From the NCBI GenBank assembly GCA_001404055.1, contig CXTY01000019.1:248001-312000 (forward strand): a DNA stretch of 64,000 bases, written 5' to 3'. The position numbers and the translations under genes are program-made. Source of the stretch: Roseibium album. GTDB taxonomy: Bacteria > Pseudomonadota > Alphaproteobacteria > Rhizobiales > Stappiaceae. The notes below the pieces were generated by a model, which saw only the letters and a program-made list of their open reading frames with translations, made no database searches and was not told the origin of the DNA. Below are positions 1 to 7,974 of this stretch, piece by piece (position 1 is the stretch's first letter; each line of letters opens with the position of its first letter).

Positions 1-2
1 GC

Positions 3-20
3 GCCACCGATTTCGGTGGC
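3..20. terminator. Hairpin downstream of xsc
   Basis: Arms GCCACCG and CGGTGGC enclose a 4-nt loop. It lies about 110 bases past the xsc stop codon. No U-tract follows in the xsc direction, so it may belong to a neighbouring gene outside the window. Bases 21-128 hold nothing else I recognise. Confidence 0.4.
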
Positions 21-128
21 ACTTCCAAAAGTCTTTTTTGAAAGATCTTCGGCGAACAAGGCGAACTTGATCGAAGAGGACCCCGAATTCAGGACAAGGA
101 TATCTCCCATGGGCTGCAGACTAGCCCA

Positions 129-1907
129 TCAAGAGCCGGACTGCGGTCGCATGTCCGACTTCGAGATACCTGCAACCGCCACCGGCTTTTTCATGGCATC
201 GCGCCGGAACGGTTCACCGAGCTCCTGATTGATGAGAACTTCGATAAGTGTCGTCTTACCATTTTTCATCTGCTCATCGACGGCCTTGTCGAGCATCTCG
301 GTCAACTCTGACATCGTTCGCGCCTGGACGCCCTCCAGTCCGCAGGCACTTGCAATAGCTGCGTAACTGACATCCTCGTCCAATTCAGTACCCACGAAAT
401 TGTCATCGTACCAGAGCGTCGAATTGCGCTTCTCAGCACCCCACTGATAGTTGCGGAAGACCACCATGGTGATCGCCGGCCATTCGCCGCGGCCAATCGC
501 AGTGAGTTCGGTGACTGCAATGCCAAAAGCACCATCTCCAGAAAAACCTACGACAGGCGTGTCCGGGCAGCCGATTTTCGCGCCTACAATTGACGGAAGA
601 CCGTATCCACAAGGTCCAAAGAGCCCAGGCGCCAGATATTTTCGGCCACTTTCAAATGTCGGATAGGCATTACCGATGGCGCAGTTGTTGCCGATATCGG
701 AACTGATGATCGCCTCTTTCGGCAGCGCGGTCTGAATGGCACGCCACGCTTTGCGAGGGCTGAGCCAATCCGGCTTTGCAGCGCGGGCCCGCTCGTTCCA
801 TGTTGTACCGGGATCATCGTCCTCATGGTCCATCGACGAGAGCTGCTGTGCCCAGCGCGATTTCGTCTGCGAAATTGAATGTCGGCGTTCTTCACGGCCC
901 GCATCGCCTGCACCTGAAGCCAGGTTCTCGAAGATGGCATCAGCAACCTTCTTCGCATCGCCAACGATTCCCACCGCAACGGGTTTCGTCAATCCGATCC
1001 GGTCCGGATTGATATCCACCTGGATGATTTTCGCATCGCGGGGCCAATAGTCAATGCCGTATCCGGGCAGTGTCGAAAAGGGATTGAGACGTGTGCCAAG
1101 TGCAAGAACAACATCGGCTTGCGCTATCAACTCCATCCCTGCCTTGGAGCCGTTATATCCAAGTGGCCCAGCAAAAAGCTGGTGCGAACCAGGAAATGCA
1201 TCATTGTGCTGATACCCACAACAGACCGGTGCATCCAGACGTTCCGCCAAGGCGATTGAAGAGGGAATAGCACCGGCAAGAACAACGCCTGCGCCATTCA
1301 AGATTACGGGAAATCTGGCTCCACTCAAAAGTTTTGCAGCTTCTGCGATTGCCGTATCACCACCACCTGGACGCTCGAACTCAACGATTGCCGGCAGATC
1401 GATGTCGATCACCTGCGTCCAGAAATCACGTGGCATGTTGATCTGAGCCGGTGCGCTGGCACGCTTTGCCTGCATGATCACCCGGTTCAACACTTCAGCA
1501 ACACGCGAGGGATCGCGAACCTCTTCCTGGTAGGCGACCATATCCTTAAAGAGCGCCATCTGCTCGACTTCCTGGAACCCGCCCTGTCCTATGGTCTTGT
1601 TGGCGGCCTGAGGCGTGATCAGCAGCAGCGGCGTGTGATTCCAGTAGGCGGTTTTTACCGCAGTCACGAAGTTCGTAATGCCGGGCCCATTCTGAGCGAT
1701 CATCATGCTCATTTTCCCGCTTGCACGGGTGTAGCCATCCGCCATCATGCCGCCGGAACCTTCGTGGGCACAGTCCCAGAAATTGATGCCGGCTTCAGGA
1801 AAGAGGTCAGAAATCGGCATGAATGCAGAACCAATAATCCCGAATGCATGTTCAATCCCATGCATCTGAAGCACTTTGACAAAGGCTTCTTCGGTCGTCA
1901 TTTTCAT
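129..1907 (-). CDS. xsc: Sulfoacetaldehyde acetyltransferase (Xsc)
   Basis: ThDP-dependent cytoplasmic enzyme that converts sulfoacetaldehyde plus phosphate to acetyl phosphate and sulfite, the desulfonation step of taurine dissimilation. The 592 aa match the usual Xsc length. The N-terminal pyrimidine-binding domain carries the activating Glu in CAHEGSGGMMADGYTRASG. The C-terminal ThDP-binding domain has GDGAFGIAV and, further on, FRNYQWGAEKRN, an Xsc-like version of the GDG...N signature. The ATG at 1907 has GGAG eight bases upstream. It follows tpa by 45 bp on the same strand, so the two form a tpa-xsc operon. The pta gene that often follows xsc would lie outside the window. Confidence 0.93.
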   Translation of the reverse strand: MKMTTEEAFVKVLQMHGIEHAFGIIGSAFMPISDLFPEAGINFWDCAHEGSGGMMADGYTRASGKMSMMIAQNGPGITNFVTAVKTAYWNHTPLLLITPQAANKTIGQGGFQEVEQMALFKDMVAYQEEVRDPSRVAEVLNRVIMQAKRASAPAQINMPRDFWTQVIDIDLPAIVEFERPGGGDTAIAEAAKLLSGARFPVILNGAGVVLAGAIPSSIALAERLDAPVCCGYQHNDAFPGSHQLFAGPLGYNGSKAGMELIAQADVVLALGTRLNPFSTLPGYGIDYWPRDAKIIQVDINPDRIGLTKPVAVGIVGDAKKVADAIFENLASGAGDAGREERRHSISQTKSRWAQQLSSMDHEDDDPGTTWNERARAAKPDWLSPRKAWRAIQTALPKEAIISSDIGNNCAIGNAYPTFESGRKYLAPGLFGPCGYGLPSIVGAKIGCPDTPVVGFSGDGAFGIAVTELTAIGRGEWPAITMVVFRNYQWGAEKRNSTLWYDDNFVGTELDEDVSYAAIASACGLEGVQARTMSELTEMLDKAVDEQMKNGKTTLIEVLINQELGEPFRRDAMKKPVAVAGISKSDMRPQSGS

Positions 1908-1952
1908 GTCGGATACTCCGCTGAATTCAAAAATTGTCTGTTGTTGCCGTGT

Positions 1953-3335
1953 TCAGCCGAACACTGTTGCGATGGCGTTGCCAATCGCAGAAGAAATTTC
2001 GTCGATGTCATCTCGTGTGGAGATCAGAGCCGGCGCCAGGCACAGCGTGTTGTTGAGGCCTGGCAGTGACTTGTTGGTCATGCCAATGATCACACCCTGC
2101 TGCCGACAGTTGGCAACAACGGCCTGCACCTTTGCCTCGTCCGCAGGCTCACGGGTTTGACGATCAGCTACCAGCTCGACGCCAACCAATAGTCCCTTGC
2201 CACGCACTTCGCCCATCACGGGATACCGATCCTGAAGTGCCATGAGATTGTCCACCAAACGCTCGCCCATGCGAGCTGTATTGTTGAGCAACTGCTCATC
2301 TTCAATGATGCGCATGTTTTCCAGAGCCGCTGCCGGACCTGAAGTGCATCCGCCAAATGTTGAGATGTCGCGGAAAAATCCGAGGGGGTCGGATACATCA
2401 TCCTTGAACTGATTGAAGATCTCTTCCGTTGTTACCGTGCAAGAAATCGCCGCGTAGCCGGACGCAACACCCTTGGCCATGGTGACAAAATCCGGTCTCA
2501 CGCCATACTGCTGATAGCCGAACCATTTCCCTGTCCGGCCAACCCCGCACACAACTTCATCGATATGAATGAGAATGTCATGCCGGTCACATATTTCCTG
2601 CACGCGCTGCCAGTAGCCCTTGGGCGGTACAATTACGCCACCACCGGCGGTAATCGGTTCCAGACAGATCGCACCGATCGTGTCAGGCCCCTCGCGCAGA
2701 ATTACCTCTTCAATGGCGTTGGCGGCCTGTTCACCGTAGTTTTCTGCACTGTCGAACTGGTTGCGGTATTCAAGGCAATGTGGAACTTCCACAAAGCCCG
2801 GCGTGTAAGGGCCGTATTGAGCCGCGCGTTGCGGCTGCCCGCAAGCCGACAGAGCCGTGATTGTTGTTCCGTGATAATCCCGCTCTCGGAAAAGGATCTT
2901 GTTCTTTCGCCCGCCGTGACGCCGATGCGAAATCTGGCGCACCATCTTGAAGACCTTTTCATTGGCCTCCGATCCGGAATTTGAATAGAATACACGACTC
3001 AGACCCGGCATTTTTTCGACCAGCTTTTTTGCAAAGCGGGAACCCGGAATCGAGCCTGCCGAGTTGGCGAAATAGTTCATCTTGACGAGTTGGTCACGCA
3101 CGGCATCCGCGATGCTCGTGCGGCCATAACCAACGTTGACCGTCCAGACACCGCCGGAGACCGCATCAAGAAACTCCTTGCCGGTCGCATCCCAGACGCG
3201 CATTCCCTTTCCTTCGATAATTATCTGAGGATCGGTTGTTTCAAGCGCCTTGTGCTGCACCAGATGATGCCAGACATGCGCCCGGTCAGATTCGACAATA
3301 TCGGATATGTCGTTTTTCGAAAGAACAGCTTCCAC
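1953..3335 (-). CDS. tpa: Taurine:pyruvate aminotransferase (Tpa)
   Basis: Class III PLP aminotransferase that transfers the amino group of taurine to pyruvate, giving sulfoacetaldehyde and alanine; the product is the Xsc substrate. Visible family features are DRAHVWHHL near the N-terminus, SGGVWTVNVGYGR, SNSGSEANEK in the PLP phosphate-binding region, IDEVVCGVGRTGKWFG, and the PLP lysine in TMAKGVASGYAA. I chose the GTG at 3335 (460 aa) because GGGAG stands seven bases upstream and the length fits known Tpa. The frame stays open to another GTG at 3395 (480 aa) that has no clear ribosome site. First gene of the tpa-xsc operon. Confidence 0.92.
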   Translation of the reverse strand: MEAVLSKNDISDIVESDRAHVWHHLVQHKALETTDPQIIIEGKGMRVWDATGKEFLDAVSGGVWTVNVGYGRTSIADAVRDQLVKMNYFANSAGSIPGSRFAKKLVEKMPGLSRVFYSNSGSEANEKVFKMVRQISHRRHGGRKNKILFRERDYHGTTITALSACGQPQRAAQYGPYTPGFVEVPHCLEYRNQFDSAENYGEQAANAIEEVILREGPDTIGAICLEPITAGGGVIVPPKGYWQRVQEICDRHDILIHIDEVVCGVGRTGKWFGYQQYGVRPDFVTMAKGVASGYAAISCTVTTEEIFNQFKDDVSDPLGFFRDISTFGGCTSGPAAALENMRIIEDEQLLNNTARMGERLVDNLMALQDRYPVMGEVRGKGLLVGVELVADRQTREPADEAKVQAVVANCRQQGVIIGMTNKSLPGLNNTLCLAPALISTRDDIDEISSAIGNAIATVFG

Positions 3336-3419
3336 AACGTTTCTCCCAATCTGGCCGTGTCGCGCACGCCAGTCGTGTTGGTTTTCTGATTTCACATATG
3401 CATGGGGACTACATGCCGA

Positions 3420-3452
3420 ATAGGGCCAAATATGTTCAACTGATAAGTCCAG
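3420..3452 (-). promoter_or_regulatory. TauR-box-like direct repeats upstream of tpa
   Basis: On the tpa strand, CTGGACTTAT (3443-3452) is followed 23 bp downstream by TTGGCCCTAT (3420-3429). The first is a near-exact match, and the second a 7/10 match, to the CTGGACYTAA direct repeats I recall for Rhodobacter capsulatus TauR. They lie 85-117 bp upstream of the chosen tpa start, a position suited to activation. The same motif pair recurs at tauR. Confidence 0.55.
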
Positions 3453-3676
3453 ATTGTGATTTTATTGATCTGCATTGATCCGATCCATTGCCTTTCTCGC
3501 ATGCGGATTGCGAAGCGGGCACCGCAATCAATCCACAAGCGAGCAAAGTCTGGCCTGCTGGAACATTCATCTGCATTCAGGAATTTACCTAACCGCCTTT
3601 TCCGACCGCTCAAATCAATTGCGCCATTTTAGTCAGACTGCTGAATTCTTTCTGTCATTCCAAGCCAATTCATGAC

Positions 3677-3739
3677 TTTTCGTGAAAAATACTTTGACTC
3701 TTTCACGGTGTTCGTGAAAAAAATAAGGAAATTTTCACG
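3677..3739. promoter_or_regulatory. Clustered inverted-repeat operators upstream of the FAD demethylase gene
   Basis: Overlapping inverted repeats: TTTTC-GT-GAAAA (3677-3688 region), TTTCACG-N5-CGTGAAA (3701-3719), and CGTGAAAA-N11-TTTTCACG (3713-3720 with 3732-3739). A related element, TTTCAT-N8-ATGAAA, precedes the XRE-cupin regulator gene. The likely ligand is that regulator; this is inferred from motif sharing only. Confidence 0.5.
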
Positions 3740-3838
3740 GAGCTGCGATGAGATGCATTCGACGGCACCGAGAATTCATGGAAATTCCGGCAGAAAAACG
3801 CCTCGACAACACCGTCACCAACATAACAGGACAACTCA

Positions 3839-6283
3839 ATGCCAGTACCTCCCTCAAAAGCACGAGTTGTCATCGTCGGTGGCGGTGTTGTTGGGTGCTC
3901 AGTAGCCTACCACCTTGCGAAGAAGGGCTGGACTGACATTGTTCTCCTGGAACGCAAGCAGTTAACATCCGGCACGACCTGGCATGCAGCCGGCCTGATC
4001 GCTCAGCTTCGCGCCACCCAGAACATGACGCGGCTGGCCAAATACAGTCAGGAACTCTACGCGCGGCTGGAAGACGAGACCGAAGTTTCCACCGGCTTTC
4101 GCCGTTGCGGTTCCATCACGGTTGCCTTGACCGAGGAGCGTCAGGAAGAACTTCTTCGTCAGGCGGCAATGGCGCGTGCTTTTGGTGTTGAGGTTGAAGA
4201 GATCAGCCCAACTGAAATCAGGGCTCGCTATGAACACCTGAACATGGACGGCGTCGTAGGGGGTCTTTATCTGCCGCTCGACGGACAGGGGGATCCATCA
4301 AATATTGCTCTTTCGCTTGCAAAGGGCGCGCGGCTCGCTGGCGCAAAAGTTCTGGAGCGGGTCAAGGTCACCGGAGTTACGCGCAAAGAGCGCAAGATTA
4401 CGGGTGTCGAATGGGAGTCTGAGGGAGAAAGCGGAACGATCGCGTGCGATCATGTGGTCAATTGTGGCGGTATGTGGGGACATGAACTGGGCCGGATGAC
4501 CGGCGTCAACGTACCGCTTCATGCCTGTGAACACTTCTACATCGTGACGGACAGTATCCCCGGACTGACTCAACTCCCCGTTTTGCGCGTTCCAGACGAA
4601 TGTGCATATTACAAGGAAGATGCCGGGAAGATCCTGCTCGGTGCTTTTGAACCCAATGCCAAGCCCTGGGGCATGAACGGCATTCCCGACAGTTTCGAAT
4701 TCGATCAGCTTCCGGAAGACATCGAGCATTTTGAACCGATCCTGGAAGCGGCGGTCAACCGGCTTCCCCTGCTGGCAGAGGCCGGTATTCACACTTTCTT
4801 CAACGGCCCGGAAAGCTTCACACCGGATGATGCCTATCATCTCGGCCTCGGCCCGACGATGGACAATGTCTGGGTCGCCGCTGGCTTCAACTCCGTCGGC
4901 ATTCAATCTGCCGGTGGTGCCGGAATGGCACTGGCAGAATGGATGGATACCGGCGAAAAACCATTCGATCTGGGCGACGTCGACATCTCGCGGATGCAGC
5001 CGTTTCAGGGAAATCGGCAATATCTGTTTGAACGATCGAAAGAAACTCTGGGTCTGCTCTACGCCGATCATTATCCATTCCGACAAAAGGCCACCGCGCG
5101 CGGCATACGCCGCACGCCTTTGCATGAACAGCTCAAGGCAAACGGCGCCGTGTTTGGCGAGCTGGCTGGCTGGGAGCGCGCAAACTGGTTCGCCGATGAA
5201 GGTCAGGAGCGGGAGTATCGCTACTCCTGGAGGCGACAGAACTGGTTTGAAAATTCCAAACGTGAACATATGGCCGTTCGCGAAAACCTCGGCCTTTACG
5301 ACATGTCGTCCTTCGGCAAGATCAGGGTGGAAGGCCCCGATGCAGAGCGGTTTTTGAATTATGTCGGCGGTGGCAATTATTCCGTTCCGGTCGGCAAGAT
5401 CGTCTATACGCAGTTTCTCAATAGCCGTGGAGGCATTGAAGCGGACGTGACTGTCACCCGTCTTTCCGAGACGGCTTATCTGGTGGTTACACCCGCTGCA
5501 ACACGCCTTGCCGACGAGACCTGGCTACGCCGCAATGCCGGAGACTTCAATGTTGTCATCACAGATGTAACACCCGGTGAGGCTGTGGTTGCCGTCATGG
5601 GGCCAAACTCTCGCAAACTGCTGGAAGCTGTCTCCCCCAACGACTTCACCAACGGCACCAATCCCTTCGGCACTGCCCAGGAGATAGAAATCGGGATGGC
5701 ACTCGCCCGTGTCCACCGCGTAACCTATGTCGGTGAGCTTGGCTGGGAGGTCTATGTGTCATCCGACATGGCCGCGCACGTTTTCGAGACGCTTCTCGCC
5801 GCCAGTAAAGCTCTGGTTGGCAGGCTCTGCGGCATGCACATGATGGATTCCTGCCGCATTGAAAAAGGCTACCGCCACTTCGGTCATGACATTACATGTG
5901 AGGATCATGTGCTGGAAGCCGGGCTTGGCTTTGCCGTCAAAACCGACAAGCCAGATTTTATCGGAAGAGACGCTGTATTGCGCAAGAAGGAAACCGGGCT
6001 CGAAAAGCGTCTGGTGCAGTTTCGACTAACCGAAAAAGAGCCGCTGCTTTACCACAACGAGCCGATCTTGCGAGACGGCGAAGTCGTTGGGTATCTGAGC
6101 AGCGGTAATTATGGTCATGCGCTCGGCGGAGCCATTGGCCTAGGCTACGTACCTTGCAAAGGCGAAAGCCCTGATCAAATTCTGAGTTCGTCTTATGAAA
6201 TCGATGTGGCCGGTGACCGCGTGAGATCCGAAGCTTCGTTGAAGCCCATGTACGACCCGAAATCCGAGCGGGTTAAGATCTGA
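3839..6283 (+). CDS. FAD-dependent N-demethylase, dimethylglycine/sarcosine dehydrogenase family (copy 1)
   Basis: This 814-aa two-domain enzyme oxidatively removes N-methyl groups and, in characterised relatives, passes the one-carbon unit to tetrahydrofolate. The N-terminal DAO domain begins with the Rossmann motif VVIVGGGVVGC (residues 10-20). TWHAAGL follows with His49 at the place of the covalently flavinylated histidine of dimethylglycine dehydrogenase. A central FAO-like linker leads to a C-terminal GcvT/aminomethyltransferase half from about residue 430. The ATG at 3839 has AGGACA upstream. It diverges from tpa and is paralogous to 7975-10416. The substrate is not fixed by sequence: dimethylglycine, sarcosine, or N-methyltaurines given the neighbours. 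Confidence 0.8.
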   Translation: MPVPPSKARVVIVGGGVVGCSVAYHLAKKGWTDIVLLERKQLTSGTTWHAAGLIAQLRATQNMTRLAKYSQELYARLEDETEVSTGFRRCGSITVALTEERQEELLRQAAMARAFGVEVEEISPTEIRARYEHLNMDGVVGGLYLPLDGQGDPSNIALSLAKGARLAGAKVLERVKVTGVTRKERKITGVEWESEGESGTIACDHVVNCGGMWGHELGRMTGVNVPLHACEHFYIVTDSIPGLTQLPVLRVPDECAYYKEDAGKILLGAFEPNAKPWGMNGIPDSFEFDQLPEDIEHFEPILEAAVNRLPLLAEAGIHTFFNGPESFTPDDAYHLGLGPTMDNVWVAAGFNSVGIQSAGGAGMALAEWMDTGEKPFDLGDVDISRMQPFQGNRQYLFERSKETLGLLYADHYPFRQKATARGIRRTPLHEQLKANGAVFGELAGWERANWFADEGQEREYRYSWRRQNWFENSKREHMAVRENLGLYDMSSFGKIRVEGPDAERFLNYVGGGNYSVPVGKIVYTQFLNSRGGIEADVTVTRLSETAYLVVTPAATRLADETWLRRNAGDFNVVITDVTPGEAVVAVMGPNSRKLLEAVSPNDFTNGTNPFGTAQEIEIGMALARVHRVTYVGELGWEVYVSSDMAAHVFETLLAASKALVGRLCGMHMMDSCRIEKGYRHFGHDITCEDHVLEAGLGFAVKTDKPDFIGRDAVLRKKETGLEKRLVQFRLTEKEPLLYHNEPILRDGEVVGYLSSGNYGHALGGAIGLGYVPCKGESPDQILSSSYEIDVAGDRVRSEASLKPMYDPKSERVKI

Positions 6284-6312
6284 TCACTGACATCAGCCGA
6301 CAAGTCCTTCAC

Positions 6313-6348
6313 CGCCACCATCGAAAGCAAATGATATCGATGGTGGCG
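6313..6348. terminator. Bidirectional terminator-like hairpin between convergent genes
   Basis: Perfect 12-bp arms (CGCCACCATCGA and TCGATGGTGGCG) with a 12-nt loop lie between the stop codons of two convergent genes. A short A-rich run flanks the right arm, so a U-run would be present only on one transcript side. Confidence 0.6.
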
Positions 6349-6373
6349 AAAAATTGAACCGTGTCTTCAAATG

Positions 6374-7924
6374 TCAGGGCCGGGAAAGATCAGCCAGTGG
6401 CAAAGACGCGCGCAGCGCCGCCTCAGTCTCCGGGTCGATCTTGTGCCCGTCCTCCGCCAGGATGCTGTGCAATCTTTCTGTTGCTTTATCCAGCAAACGA
6501 GGCTTGCCCTTCTCTTCCCACTCCTTGGGGCTCGCGCGGTCTGCCAGGTCCGGGTAGATGTATTCACTCTGCATCAGCTGCAACGTCTGGTCATGTCCGA
6601 GATAATGACCCGGACCGTCGAGCACGACAGAGCGAATAACCTCGATGTCGACAAACTCATCCTTGACCTCAACGCCTCGAACACACCTGAGCACCTGGCC
6701 CAGCATGTCATTACCCAGGATGAGTGATTCCAGGCAGAAACCGAGCAATGAGGCATGCATTCCAACGGCCTCGTAGACCATGTTCAGCCCCGAAAGCCCC
6801 GCCATGACGTTACTGATTCCCTGTTCCCAGCCCGCTTGCATGTCAGGGAGTTTGGAATCCGCAATGCCGGCTGCTGCTCCGCCCGGCAAGCCATAAAAAT
6901 GATGCATCTGCGCGCAGGCGGAACTCAAGAGCGCCTGTTCACCGCTGCCACCGGACATCGATCCGGTGCGCAAATCGCTGACAAATGGCCAGGTGCCGAA
7001 AACCGCGGTGTGCCCAGGTTTGATTGCGTTGACGTAGACAACGCCAGCAAGGCACTCGGCGACGGCCTGAACCACTGCAGTAGCGATCGGCGCTGGTGCG
7101 GTTGCACCTGCCTGCCCGGCCGACAGCAACAACACCGGCATGCCCGCCCGAATGCAGGTCTCCATTACTTCACAGCTTTCCTCCGCGAAGGTCAGCGGTG
7201 GCACAACGAAGCAATTGGAGTTCGATACAAAGGGCCGCTCTCGCCAGGCTTTCTCGCTACCCGCGATCTGGTGCAGCATTTCGATCGCCGGGGCGACGTT
7301 GGCAGCTTCGGTGAAGGAGGTTCCAATGTGTTTGGTGGTCCCCGCGCAAGCGGCATAAATGGTGTTCAGATCCAACTCGCGAGGCGATTCAAATTCGCGG
7401 CAGACAAGCGGGCGCTGAAAGAAGTGAACATTGTCGAGACGCTGGACAATGCGTGCCGCGTCATAAAGGTCCTGCACCGTTGGATTGCGATATTCACCGG
7501 TATGTGGATCAGCAATATGGACAGCGGCGCCTGCCGTTCCAAAATGCACTTTGGATCCTGAAAGATGAAGATCAAACTGAGACTCCCGACCGCAGAGCGT
7601 GATGTTGCGCGCTGCCTTGGAGAGCATGTCATCAACGAGTGCGCGGGGAAACCGGATACGGCCGTCATCGCCTTCGATGGCACCAGCATCGGTGAGGTAT
7701 TTTCGTGCTGAAGGAGGCGCTGAACCCATGCCTATTTTTTCCAGCGCGTTCATCGCCGCTTCGTGGATGCGCTGGACATCCGCTTCCTTCAACGGTCGAA
7801 ATTGCCCGCCAGGCATGCCCGGCCAGACTGGCCGCACTGCAGCGTCCAGTGGACGCGAGCGAGCAGCGGTGCGAGCAGATCGGCCACCGGAGCGGCGGCG
7901 TTGCTTCAATTCACTCCCGGTCAT
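6374..7924 (-). CDS. Trimethylamine methyltransferase (MttB) superfamily protein, non-pyrrolysine
   Basis: 516 aa of the MttB superfamily (PF06253 type). Members remove a methyl group from quaternary or tertiary amines, normally onto a cobalamin corrinoid protein. The glycine-rich stretch GTAGAAVHIADPHTGEY and the conserved C-terminal DGPGHYLGHDQTLQLM support the family call. The frame has no internal TAG, so this is a non-pyrrolysine member such as glycine-betaine MtgB. The ATG at 7924 has GGAGG seven bases upstream; an upstream ATG at 7978 would overlap the preceding gene and has no better site. Last gene of an XRE regulator-demethylase-MttB operon. No corrinoid protein or reactivase gene lies nearby, so the methyl acceptor is unknown. 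Confidence 0.85.
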   Translation of the reverse strand: MTGSELKQRRRSGGRSARTAARSRPLDAAVRPVWPGMPGGQFRPLKEADVQRIHEAAMNALEKIGMGSAPPSARKYLTDAGAIEGDDGRIRFPRALVDDMLSKAARNITLCGRESQFDLHLSGSKVHFGTAGAAVHIADPHTGEYRNPTVQDLYDAARIVQRLDNVHFFQRPLVCREFESPRELDLNTIYAACAGTTKHIGTSFTEAANVAPAIEMLHQIAGSEKAWRERPFVSNSNCFVVPPLTFAEESCEVMETCIRAGMPVLLLSAGQAGATAPAPIATAVVQAVAECLAGVVYVNAIKPGHTAVFGTWPFVSDLRTGSMSGGSGEQALLSSACAQMHHFYGLPGGAAAGIADSKLPDMQAGWEQGISNVMAGLSGLNMVYEAVGMHASLLGFCLESLILGNDMLGQVLRCVRGVEVKDEFVDIEVIRSVVLDGPGHYLGHDQTLQLMQSEYIYPDLADRASPKEWEEKGKPRLLDKATERLHSILAEDGHKIDPETEAALRASLPLADLSRP

Positions 7925-7974
7925 GAACAATCCTCCAATATGTCCGAGAAAGCGCGGAACCGCCGAAACGGTTG

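Larger units (their letters stand above)
3336..3838. other. Divergent control region, tpa / FAD demethylase
   Basis: This stretch of about 500 bp between divergent genes has no convincing coding frame. It holds two TauR-box-like repeats on the tpa side and a cluster of TTTCACG/CGTGAAA inverted repeats on the demethylase side. The two halves therefore look like separate promoters with separate regulators. Confidence 0.6.

Noticed and set aside
4298..5269. Long open frame (323 codons) antisense to the copy 1 demethylase
   Set aside because: The plus-strand frame encodes a full, motif-bearing enzyme; the antisense frame has no ribosome site or recognisable domain. Similar antisense frames at 6755-7561 and 17050-17820 were rejected for the same reason.
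6374..7924. Pyrrolysine (in-frame TAG) in the MttB homologue
   Set aside because: The frame has no internal TAG, and no pyl genes are seen; it is a non-pyrrolysine member.
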